Positions 48,731 to 58,293 of a DNA stretch of 64,000 bases are shown one piece after another. The stretch is taken from NCBI GenBank assembly GCA_963969365.1, contig OZ017746.1:2046001-2110000 (forward strand), given 5' to 3'. Each line of letters opens with the position of its first letter. The first letter of the stretch is position 1. The stretch comes from Asterochloris sp. CNOR1 (taxonomy: Eukaryota > Chlorophyta > Trebouxiophyceae > Trebouxiales > Trebouxiaceae). A program made the translations under genes and the position numbers. The notes under the pieces were generated by a model. The model was not told the origin of the DNA, ran no database searches, and worked only from the letters and a program-made list of their open reading frames with translations.

Positions 48731-51032
48731 ATGTGGCCGTTTAGGTCTGCCAAAGAAATGGAGGGAACTCAACTACGTGCATCAGACAGAGCTGTAGCAT
48801 TTCGACAGCATACGCGCGAACAGATGGCATCCTCAACCCGGAGCCAGAGCACACTGAAAGCCACCACTGGTGCTCAGACTCCCAGGTCTGCACTGCAGGA
48901 GCTTACCAGCAGCCCTGGCACAGGTGTGTCTGCTCCAGGGACGTGAGCAAGCTGGATCTGCAGCGCAATTTGAATGGCAAAGCTGGACACCTCCTGACTG
49001 CAGGCTGTCCTCCTGCCGACAAGACCGCCCCCGCCTTCAAGCCAGCAGGGGTGATCGTACTTGTTGTGTGCAACTCCACATGATGTGCAGTGCGCTTGAG
49101 ATCACCAGCCCATGGCCAAGGTGCAGGCGTCACACACAAAAGACATCGTACACTGACTTGAACGTGCTGCATCCCCTGCAGGATGGTGGCACTTTGAACA
49201 ATGTGACTTTTCAGGGCAGGGCAGGTGGCAGCCAGACGCCTGCATTGCAGCATTCTGTTGCCAAGAGCCTGGTGGGCTCAGATTATGACAGCACACCAGC
49301 ATCAACAGTGGTAGGGCATGCCCTGACAGACCTGCACGCTGCACACGAGGACCTGGATGGGCTGTCCCCAGCATCTGTGCTTGGCCACGCCCCTGTGTCA
49401 ACAGATGGTGGCAGCATTGGTGAGCTGACCGCGTGAGATCCTCAATATATGAATGACATTCGGCAAGCCTGCATGTCAATCATGAAAAGATGCGTGCATG
49501 TGGCAGATGCATGTCTAGGCAGGCAGGGCTTGGCCACCTGAATCGCGCCTGCTTGCCCAGGCAGGCAGAGAGGGCCACTGCAGGTCTTGCCTGACTGTCT
49601 TTCTGCCGTCAGCCAGCCAAGGAAGGTGTTGGCCAGCCCCCATGCAAACACCTGGCTGGCTGGCACCTAGCCAAAGCAGGGAGCAGCAACTGAGAACAGA
49701 CCACCAAGCACCTGTTGGAAGCATTCATTGGCCTCTGCAGGTCCAGTCAGGCCGTCCAGCCGCTGGCAGCTGACCAAGGGAGAGGATGCGCCTCAGACGC
49801 CAGCATCAATGCAGGCAGAGGAGTTGGACGAGAACAGCGAGGTGTGACCCTGCATTGTGGGACACGGGTACCACTCGCTGCCGTCAGTGAAGCATGGCTG
49901 GCCAATCTGCCACAATTTTTGAGGTACTGGGGGCCTAGAGAATTGGGCGAGAGCTGCTGGCAGACATGTAAAGAAAAAGTTTAAGGGTGCTGTCCTGCAT
50001 ATGACAACGTTTTGTTGCGCTGCAAGAATGGCATACGCTGTCCTGCACTCTATGAAGCATTTGCTGCTGATTGGTTGCAGCAAAGCTTAAAAGGTGACAT
50101 GCTGTGACTCACATGCTGTAACCCTGCATTCTGGACCTAATTGTGCAGTGCATGAAGCAACTTCTGGCCTTCAGTGGTGAATGATGATGTTTCCTGCTCC
50201 AGGCCAAGGCTGTGTGTGGCAGGGGTGCTGGCACAGACGGCCAGAAGCTGATAAAGTCCTTCCTGGTGGTCAGTCCCAAGGCTAATGGGTAGGTTTTGGT
50301 TTAGCTGCCAGCGATTGGCATTGCAAGATCAAACATCAGTGCAGCATGTCGTCTGCAGCTCCTCGGCAGAGCAGCAGACGGGCCAGGCTGAGCCTGCTGC
50401 AAGCCTGCACAGCTTCCCCCTGGACACTGACACTCCTGGGAATGATGAGAGCGGGTCTGATGAGGAGAGTGTGGGGCACAAGGTCAGCAGAGTGAGCTGT
50501 GTGATGGGCTGCTGGCTCCATTGGGAAGGCCAATGCTGCATTCAGATGAGTTGCACAGCCATAAGGACGAACGTAGTATCAGGTCACAGGCCATGCGGCT
50601 GCTGCTCTCCTTAGAGTTATGCCAATTGTGAACTGCGGCTGCATCAATATCATGCTGCTGTCCCAACTTTGAGCTGAGAGGGGCTGATGCCTGCCTCAAG
50701 GCTTCTGGTGACTCACAGGAATGTGTCATACTCCCAGGCTGCTGTGCAGGAGCCAGATGAGGGACTGTGCGATGCCCTGGAGGCACTGCGCATCCGCACG
50801 CCCCACTTGGGGACTAGCAAGATGCCGCTGCGCGGACTGCCATTGCCACAGGCAAGTTGTTGCTTCTGCCTTCATCCAGGTGTTGTTCTATGTGACTGTG
50901 CCCTCTGTGCTGCAGGGACAGCACATCAGGTTTGATGAGCAAGGTGCTGCTCAGCAGTCACCCACCAGCGGCTGCACTGTCCTGCATGGAGTTCCACCTC
51001 CTCAGGCAACACACATGAGGTTTGACGATTGA
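48731..51032 (+). CDS. unidentified Ser/Thr-rich nuclear-type protein with duplicated RFD motif
   Basis: Not recognised. The ATG at 48731 (or 48758) opens RASDRAVAFRQHTREQMASS. Later exons at about 49183-49421, 50202-50278, about 50356-50480 and 50741-50851, and the last exon 50916-51032, keep a Ser/Thr/Gly-rich, mildly acidic character (DTDTPGNDESGSDEESVGHK). The exon at 49183 has an internal echo: STPASTVVGHA then LSPASVLGHA. The last two exons carry LPLPQGQHIRFDE and VPPPQATHMRFDD, an apparent duplication at the C-terminus. The last intron (50852-50915) begins with GCAAGT instead of GT. Not every junction could be phased, notably between exon 1 and 49183. It is divergent from BRCA2 with only 38 bp between start codons. 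Confidence 0.55.
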
Positions 51033-51349
51033 AATTTCTGCATCAGCAGAAATTGAGAGCAGACTCGAACAATTGCATAATTTGCCTGCCCCTATGAGGA
51101 GTGGGGCGAAATCCGGACCCGGTTTCTCCTCAAACTGGACGGAATTTCCGAATTTACCCGCGGAAAGCGCTCACTATTGGAGAATCCGGACATGTCTCAT
51201 CCGGGAAAACCGGCAAATCCGCCCTGTTGTTGGGGAAAACCGTCCAGGCTTGCAAGTCATGGAACGACGCCTCCATTACAGTTACGGACTCACATTCAAA
51301 CTAGATGCGTTCATGGTGCTGTACATGGGTTAAGTCACTTTCATAGCCA
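51033..51349. other. intergenic with repeat-derived sequence
   Basis: This gap between two convergent genes contains a stretch (51101-51260) rich in CCGG and GGAAAACC words and unlike neighbouring DNA. Its first 21 bp are repeated in inverted orientation at 54901-54921, and GGAAAACCGTCC recurs in the same orientation near 54883. It looks like a mobile-element end or a MITE-type repeat. Confidence 0.55.
51101..51121 (+). repeat. left copy of a 21-bp perfect inverted repeat
   Basis: The 21 bases starting GTGGGGCGAAATCCGG are the exact reverse complement of 54901-54921. Just inside both copies lies a CCGTCCA word at a different distance, so the similarity continues with gaps. No target-site duplication was found next to the pair. 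Confidence 0.85.
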
Positions 51350-53320
51350 CTATTCTGGGGCATGCTGCCCTGGCACGCCACCAGTACCCCTGCGCACTGG
51401 CACCGTCTCCTGCAATGCAGCCACCGACTACATGGTGGTCTGCAAAGCATCACCAGTCTCGTGTGTGCAGATCAGCAATGCATTGCTCACCTCATAGCCA
51501 TGAAGAGCATCGGCAGCCTCCTTGCCCTTTCTGGCTTCCCTTGTAGCCTTGGCAGCCTGCTGATTGGCAACCTTCTGCTTCTTGTTGGCAGCCTTGGTTG
51601 TATCCACCATCCGCTTCTCGCGCATCTTGCGGGAAGGCTTTGGTTTCCGGCGTTCCTCACGGTTCTCCTGTACAAGTATAAGTGCGAGGCTTGCATGCAG
51701 GTAACCTGAGGTCCAATGAACGAGGACTGCACATCACCTCACCTCATCTGCAGAGGAAATAGCTGCGTCCTCTGAATCATACTTATACACATCATCAGAG
51801 GCAGAGGCCTTGGCGTGCCGGGGTACACGTCTCTGCCTGGTACCAGGGAAAGGTCCCTGCATGTTGCAGGCAGTACTACGTATCCTGACTGCAATCCCTC
51901 CTGCCAAGCGTGGTGGCCCCTGCTGCAGACTTTGCTGGAGCCTTCTACAGCAAGTCTAAGCTTAGCAGGTGTCACAAGCTCTAGCAGCAGTGCTGGATGC
52001 TGAGCTTGCCTGAACCCCAGCTGCAGGTCCAACCATGTTGGGCAACAGCCCAGAGCCGGTAAAGCGCCCTCCGCCAGCACTCAGCTCCTGCAACAGGCTA
52101 GAGGTGTCAGCAGCAGCTGGAGATGCACTCAGAGAGGCAGGGGTGCTGCAATGCTGCCTGCGTCAAAGTTTGGGCAGCAGTGCTGAACGCTGAGCTTGCC
52201 TGAGCTCCTGCCGCGGCTCCAACCACGTTGGGTAATGGCCCATAGCCAGTAAAGCACCCACCATCTGCACTCAGCTCCTGCAGAAGGCTAGAGGTGTCAG
52301 CAGCAGCTGGAGATGCACTCAGGGAGGCAGGGGTGCTGCAATGCTGCCTGCATTCAAGCCTGGGCAGCAGTGCTGAACGCTGAGCTTGCCTGAGCTCCTG
52401 CCGCAGCTCCAACCACGTTGGGCGATGGCCTAGGGGCATTGAGGCACCCACCGTCCGCACCCGGCTCCTGCAGAAGGCTGGAGGTGTCAGCAGCAGCTGG
52501 AGATGCACTCAGGGAGGCAGGGGTGCTGCAATGCTGCCTGCATCCAAGCCTGGGCAGCAGTGCTGAACGCTGAGCTTGCCTGAGCTCCTGCCGCGGCTCC
52601 ACCCACGTTGAGCAATGGCCTAGGGGCATTGAGGCACCCACCGTCCGCACCCGGCTCCTGCAGAAGGCTGGAGGTGTCAGCAGCAGCTGGAGATGCACTC
52701 AGGGAGGCAGGGGTGCTGCAATGCTGCCTGCATTCAAGCCTGGGCAGCAGTGCTGAACGCTGAGCTTGCCTGAGCTCCTGCCGCGGCTCCACCCCAGCTG
52801 GACGATGGCCCAGAGCCAGTGAAGCCCCCACCGCCAGCACTCTGCCTCTGCAGAAGGCCACAGGTGTCAGCGGCAGCACAGCAGCAAGCCTGGGCAGCAG
52901 AGCTGAATGCCGGGCTTGCCGAAACCCTCCTGCAGCTCCACCCCAGCTGGACGATGGCCCAGAGCCAGTCAAGCCCCCACCGCCAGCACTCTGCCCCTGC
53001 AGAAGGCCACAGGTGTCAGCGGCAGCACAGCAGCAAGCCTGGGCAGCAGTGCTGAATGCTGGGGTTGCCTGAAACCCTCCTGCAGCTCCACCCCGGCTGG
53101 ACGATGGCCCAGAGGCAGTGAAGCCCCCACCGCCAGCACTCTGCCCCTGCAGAAGGCCACAGGTGTCAGCGGCAGCACAGCAGCAAGCCTGGGCAGCAGT
53201 GCTGAATGCAGGGCTTGCCTGAAACCCTCCTGCAGCTCCACCCCAGCTGGACGATGGCCCAGAGGCAGTGAAGCCCCCACCGCCAGCACTCGGCCCCTGT
53301 AGGGATGCTAACATGTTCAT
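51350..53320 (-). CDS. Gly/Ser-rich protein built from eight duplicated 26-codon exons plus a basic C-terminus
   Basis: Family not recognised. The 3' exons are GT-AG spliced and all in phase 0: RRVPRHAKASASDDVYKYDS..., then ENREERRKPKPSRKMREKRM... with many Lys and Gln, then ETVPVRRGTGGVPGQHAPE and a TAG at 51350-51352. Upstream lie eight 78-nt exons (one is 77 nt) encoding units such as GQSAGGGGFTASGPSSSWGG. Their introns would start with GCAAGC and end in CTGCAG. This model restores one frame through the array, whereas the genomic frame is lost or stopped in every 190-bp unit. The ATG at 53320 directly precedes the last repeat exon, but that exon also has an acceptor (CTACAG), so the true start may lie further upstream. 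A disordered nuclear protein is plausible; function is unknown. Confidence 0.6.
51968..53302 (-). repeat. tandem exon-intron cassette array (190-bp and 150-bp units)
   Basis: The landmark GAGGTGTCAG or CAGGTGTCAG lies at 52101, 52291, 52481, 52671, 52861, 53010 and 53160. Spacings are 190, 190, 190, 190, 149 and 150. Repeat exons are 52010-52087, 52200-52277, 52390-52467, 52580-52657, 52770-52847, 52920-52996, 53069-53146 and 53219-53296. Intervening segments are 112 nt in the 190-bp units and 72 nt in the others. The size difference is therefore entirely in the intron part, apart from one missing base in the exon at 52920-52996. Confidence 0.9.
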
Positions 53321-54499
53321 GTCAGAGGCCCGCAATCGCCACATCAAGCTGTCAGCACAGCACAACAAGAAGAGCCCTGTAGCCGTTGTTATGCAGCAGC
53401 AGGCACACGTGCACCGCAACATGGGCCTCAAAAATGAGCTCATGAGGCGTGCAGGCGCTTGTGCTGACGACCAGCTCCGTGAGGAGGCAGCTGCGCAGCG
53501 AGCCCACGGCATTGGCAATGGTGTCCCAGTGCAGCTGCGCGACAACGACATGCAGGAGCTGCGCCTGTGGCGCTTAGGCCAGGCAACAGAGGGGGATGCA
53601 GACAGGATCAGGAGGTGCATCTCCCCTCACATGTGTGCCATTTGCATGCTGGCTGGCCGCACCACAGTCTGCGTGCTGGCCACCAATGTGCTGGCTGGAA
53701 GCACAACATTGCATCTTTGCATTACGAGCTGGGCTGCGCCATCGCAGGCAAGCATACCTTGTGCAGATGAGAAGGGGAGCTCACTGCTCTGCCTATCAAT
53801 GGCACCATGCAGGGCGTCAGCTGCCCTGATTTCTGTGTACAAGAGGGCAGGTTCCAGCAGATGTTGCCATCTACTGCAGGGTCTGCCAGCAGGAGAAGGG
53901 CCTCAGCCAGCCTGCCAGTGATGCACAACTGTATGGCTGGCAGTCACGCACCTTGGACAACAAGGAAGCAGAGGCCTTCCCAGCTGTGTCAACCACTGCT
54001 GTCAGCTTCAGACAGGCTGTGGTGCGAGACATGAGCTGCAGAGTGGAGCGAGTGGAGGCAAGCCTCGTGACCTGTGACTCTGGCATCAGGGCTCTGTATG
54101 ATGTGGGCACCAGCTTCCAACAGCCCCACTTTGGGCTGATCCAGGACATACTGGAGGTGAGCGTTGCCTGAATGTAGGCTGGGCTATTGCCACACTGAGG
54201 TGCTGTGTTTGTGCGGATGCACCACAACACTTTCATGGTTGCAGGTGCATATGTCAGGCAAGCAGAGGCTTGTTTTCCGTGTGAAATGGTTTCGGGAGCG
54301 GGAACTCTTGCCATCAGGGCTGTACAATGTCAAGCGAAACAGCTTTCTTGACAAGCTGGACTGGCTTGAAGCAGATGATGTTGATTGCCAGGTGTTTTTT
54401 GGCAGCAAGCCGGACAGTGATTGGTCACATGTCTTTGAGTACCGCAGCTTTTCTCACATCCCGTCTTGGTGGCTATCTACACAAGAGGAAGCCAGCTGA
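53313..54499 (+). CDS. transposon-like coding sequence (CACTA/En-Spm DUF4218-DUF4216-like), truncated or domesticated
   Basis: Plus-strand exons read SEARNRHIKLSAQHNKKSPV (53319 on), QLRDNDMQELRLWRLGQATE, a later exon with YCRVCQQEKGLSQPASDAQL and YGWQSRTLDNKEAEAF, and then VGTSFQQPHFGLIQDILE. The final exon (54245-54499) has RLVFRVKWFRERELLPSGLY and DWLEADDVDCQVFFGSKPDS, then WSHVFEYRS. The order, an F-H-(F)G-x-I-x-x-IL segment, then a V/F-rich KWF strand and a VFFxxKPxSDW end, resembles the DUF4216 part of plant CACTA second ORFs, with the upstream exon like DUF4218. The catalytic transposase part is not in the window. Its first ATG (53313) overlaps the opposite-strand start at 53320. Junctions between 53600 and 53870 are unresolved. 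Family call is tentative. Confidence 0.45.
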
Positions 54500-54900
54500 C
54501 AATCTGAAATGATGCTGCCCCGTCACAGACATAGAGACCGCTGCATGCTGAACACACCATGAGGCACTGCTTCTGAACAATCCATCTAGATGCCATAGCT
54601 TTCTTTTAGCAGAGTCCCATCCACTTCTCGTTGTCTATCCTCAGGAAGAGAGGAACAGGTGAGCACAAGGAGACCTCTGTGCGTTGGGTTCTGAAATTCT
54701 GGCAGAACTGGGCCAGTGCCCCCAAAATCCGGAATTCCTGGCCTACGCCTTGACATGAATGTCATAGAAAATGCCTGCTCTGTGCTCTAGATGACCACTT
54801 GGAGGACACTGATGGCTTGTGCTGCCTCAGATTTGGAAAGCCAAGCGTGGGCGCCTGTGCAGGCTGGTCTTTGTAGTGTCTGGGAAAACCGTCCAAAATT

Positions 54901-54921
54901 CGGGTCCGGATTTCGCCCCAC
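54901..54921 (-). repeat. right copy of the 21-bp perfect inverted repeat
   Basis: CGGGTCCGGATTTCGCCCCA plus C is the exact reverse complement of 51101-51121. The pair delimits 3,821 bp that contain the exon-array gene and the transposon-like gene. Confidence 0.85.
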
Positions 54922-54941
54922 TGCTGGCATGCCAGCAGTGG
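54918..54941. repeat. 24-bp perfect palindrome with CACTG ends
   Basis: CCACTGCTGGCA is followed at once by its reverse complement TGCCAGCAGTGG with no spacer. It overlaps the outer end of the right inverted repeat by four bases. CACTG resembles the CACTA/CACTG termini of CACTA-superfamily elements, but two ends head to head would be unusual. Confidence 0.85.
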
Positions 54942-55129
54942 TGCCACATTCAGAAAATGTTAACTCGAGTTGCGCACATTGCATCCCTTGCGCCGCGATG
55001 CAGCCCTTCAGCTCGCTGGACACCAATCCAGACAGGGTCTGATTTCAGTCCAATAGATCAGCAGCACCTAGGCAGCACCTTAAGGCAGAGGACCTGCCTG
55101 CTGGCCGAAAAGGCCCAGGAGCTGTAGCC

Positions 55130-58100
55130 ATGATTTTCAAGAGGGAGAGATACTTGAGCCTCCAGGCGCTCAAAGGCCTGAAGCACTATCAGTACAAGTC
55201 TACTGGCTACACCCTCATTGATGACTGGCATCAGCCCTTCTGGAATGGTGAGGTGGCAGCTGTGCTAGACGCAGGCAGGCCTGCACCCACTGTGCAGCTG
55301 TGCAGCACTGCTTGACAAGGTTCTCCTCCTGCCGCAGGCATCACCAGCCTCTTGCCAATGTGGCTGGCTCCCAACCTCATCACCCTTATTGGTAGCATGT
55401 TCCTCGTGGTGGCCTATGTCCTGACCTGCATCTACCTCCCAGGTTTTGCTGGTGAGCTGTGCGGGACGCACCTGGGGCAGTGAAGACCCCTTCAGGGCAG
55501 TCCTCAGCACAGCAAGCACAGCCAGCGGCGCCCACCAACGCTTTCCAAGTGTGCCTCTGTTGGCAAGCTCCCAGGCTGCTGCCTGATGGCACCCAACTGT
55601 GAGCATCTTTTGTGCAGATGATGGCCCTGCTCAGTGCACGCTTCTGGTTGAGTAAGCTGCCAATGTCCTCTTGCTTGCATGAATGTGAGCTTTTCGGTGT
55701 CTGCCCTGCAGGGGAGGCCCCGAGATGGGTCTACTTCTTCCTGGGCTTCTCAGTCTTCACTTACCTGCACATGGACTGCATTGATGGCAAGCAGGCGCGG
55801 CGTACCAAGAGCTCCTCGCCACTGGGGCAGCTCTTTGACCACGGTGACCGGGTGTCCCTATGACTGCTGCAGGCAGAAATGCTGACCAGATTGACGCAGG
55901 CGAGGTCACAGAAGGGGCAGCTGGCAGGCGGTGCAAAGCACCTGCGGCTCTCCCTGGCGTCTTGTGCGCACTGATGTCCCTGTGCACGATTTGACTGGGG
56001 TGTTCCTCAGGCTGGACACCCTCTGGAGGAGCAGACGAAGTAGAGGGTGCAGTGCTGAGCTGTTGTGTCGCAATGGCCTGCTGCAGGCTGCGATGCCCTG
56101 GCGGTGCACCTCATCATTGGCGCCGTCGCGTGCAGCCTGGCCATTGGGGTCAGCTGGAAGGCAGTAGTGGGGACGTTGGGGATCATGATTCCCTGGCAGC
56201 TGGCGCACTGGGAGGAGTATCATTCAGGTAGGGCCCTCTCACTTGCCAAGGCGCTGTCAGGGCAGCTTGGAGCCTCCTCGCAAGAGCATCCCTCCAAAGG
56301 CAGCCAGCTTCAGAACGAGAGCTGCTGCCTCATCCTCAAGGCCTGGTCCTGCTCATTTGTGTTGTGCCTGCTGCATCCTCAGCATGTGCTCAGAATGCTG
56401 TCTTTGCCTCTGGGGCCGATGCTGGAGAACAACTGCGTCCTGTGTCGAGGCAGGGCCTTTCTGAGCAATGTCAAGGCTTCCAGGTTGATCAACTCCCTGG
56501 CTGTGCTCCTTTGCAGATGGCAGGAAGCGAACTGCCATGGGGGATTTCACTCTGGCCAGTTACGCTGATCTGCTATGTGCATGGTTGTCATTCTGCACGC
56601 TCTGCACCCTGTAGGCGTTATGCTGTATGGCAATGGCTTCTGGGGCATCACCGAGGCCAACTACCTCCTGGTGCTGCTGCACTGGATCACAGCCCTCTAT
56701 GGCCCAGGCATCTGGCGGGCCAGCCTGTCGGACTTTGTCTATGACAAGCTTCACCTCAAGCTGCCCGTGCCAGTCCTGGTCAACGATGTGCTGCTGATGT
56801 GCATCGCCTGCTTCGCGGTCAGCTACACCTTTGCAGCCCTCATACGGGTGCTGACTGCCGACAAGGTGCGAGCTGCTGTGCCTGGAGTGGAGAGCAGCCA
56901 GCGCGTCGCAGCTGCAGCAACAGAGCATTTTGAGGTTGCTGTCGGTCGATGTACGGTGTACCTGGCAGGTAGCAGGCATCAGCTCCTGCTCACTGTCATG
57001 CGTGGTCCCTGTTGAGGGCATCCTGCAGCATGTCAGGCCTGCAGGCCTGCAGCACAGCTCAGCCATTCCTGCAACTACTTGCTGCTCATGCATTTGTGCA
57101 CTTGGCAGCACACCACTGCCTATGCTTGCCCTGCAGGTCCTGGCCCTGTGTAGGAGTGCTTGCATGCCTTCAGCGAATGACTTCAGCAAAACCCAGCCAT
57201 GCCTGCAAGGGTTGGCTGCATACTGCCTGCATGCATTGCTCCTTGGGCAGCACACAGCTGCCCGTCCTTGCCGTGCAGATCCTGCTCCCCGTCAAGGAGC
57301 GTGGCCACAAAGACCTCTCCACTGGGGCAGCAGTGGGCCACCTCTTGCAGCTTGGCCTGATCAACCTGGTGGGGGCTGTTATGATGCTGTGCAGCATGCG
57401 CAATCCTCTGCTAGCGCGGGCGGCATACGGAACCTTTGGCATTGTCTATGCCCTGGAGTCTACCAAGCTCATCATGGACCATATGTCCAAGGAGCCCTTT
57501 TCCATCAGGTACAGTTTCTGCAGAGAGTTGATGGCCTTGAAGCCAAGTGAAAGTGAAGGCCTTCTGTTATCAGGTGCATATTGTGCTCGCAAGCAGTAAT
57601 GGCGAGATAGGTGGCCTGCCACTAGCTGCTTTGGGGCCATGTTATAACAGCTGCCAGCAAATGTGGTGTGCAAGGCACCGACTGCTCTTGGGCCTGCGAT
57701 GCAGTACCGCGCAGCGTGCTGTGGTAGCCAGGGCCCTCATCCAGCCCTGCTCTGAGCAGGCAGCCCTGCTGCTGCATTTTTATGCTGCACTGTGTCCCAG
57801 CCCATTACTGCCAGGGTTGTTGCTTGACCCTGTACAGATCACCAATTTCAGGGAAGCTGATGTGCTGCACAGAGTGCTGCTGCAACACTGTGCTTCACAC
57901 TGTGCAGGCACTGGCCCATCGCTGCCATGGCGGCCGTAGCCGTCAACAGCTACTTCCAGGCCATTGACCCCCCAGCCCTTGCCTGGGCGGTGTTCCTAGT
58001 CACCACCTTTGGCTACCTGCGCTATGTTGTGGGCAACATCAAAGAGATCTGCGACTACCTGAAAATCAACTGCCTTACGCTGAGCCACCTGAGAAACCCA

Positions 58101-58154
58101 AAGCAGACGAGGTCAGCTGAAGACCCACCTCACGCCAGTGCAGTGGCAGACTGA
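55130..58154 (+). CDS. CDP-choline/CDP-ethanolamine phosphotransferase (aminoalcohol phosphotransferase)
   Basis: The ATG at 55130 starts [20 protein letters not shown], followed by [11 protein letters not shown] and, after an intron, [19 protein letters not shown]. The CDP-alcohol phosphatidyltransferase motif DG-x2-AR-x8-G-x3-D-x3-D reads [20 protein letters not shown], then G-CD. It is split between 55850 and about 56088 by an intron inside the codon for the Gly before CD. Several membrane helices follow (for example [39 protein letters not shown]). The C-terminal exon (57912-58154) has [20 protein letters not shown] and KEICDYLKI. The enzyme makes phosphatidylcholine or phosphatidylethanolamine from diacylglycerol at the ER, the last step of the Kennedy pathway. 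All motif Asp residues are present. Headgroup preference cannot be read. It is convergent with the SUN gene (139 bp between stop codons). Confidence 0.93.
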
Positions 58155-58293
58155 GCCAGTGGCCTCCCAGACAGCCCACGTTTTGACATTTCCAAGCGGT
58201 CTCAGCTCGGCATGCCAGGGAGCAGCCTCAGTTGCAGTAATAAAGTCACCATTCAGGTTTCTGGCTCTCACCATGCATGGTCAACTTCTGAAT

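Larger units (their letters stand above)
54500..55129. other. intergenic with inverted-repeat end and a perfect palindrome
   Basis: Between the transposon-like gene and the phosphotransferase gene. It holds GGAAAACCGTCC (about 54883), the right inverted-repeat copy (54901-54921) and a 24-bp palindrome (54918-54941). A diverged relative of the same end (AAAATCCGG) lies near 54722. The remaining 190 bp before 55130 should contain the phosphotransferase promoter. Confidence 0.55.

Noticed and set aside
52487-53620. 377-codon continuous minus ORF including the repeats
   Set aside because: It shifts between repeat frames at the 149-bp unit and reads antisense to the transposon-like exon upstream. 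The exon-cassette model explains the frame better.
53300-54500. Full autonomous transposon between the inverted repeats
   Set aside because: No transposase catalytic domain or target-site duplication was found, so only a remnant or non-autonomous element can be claimed.
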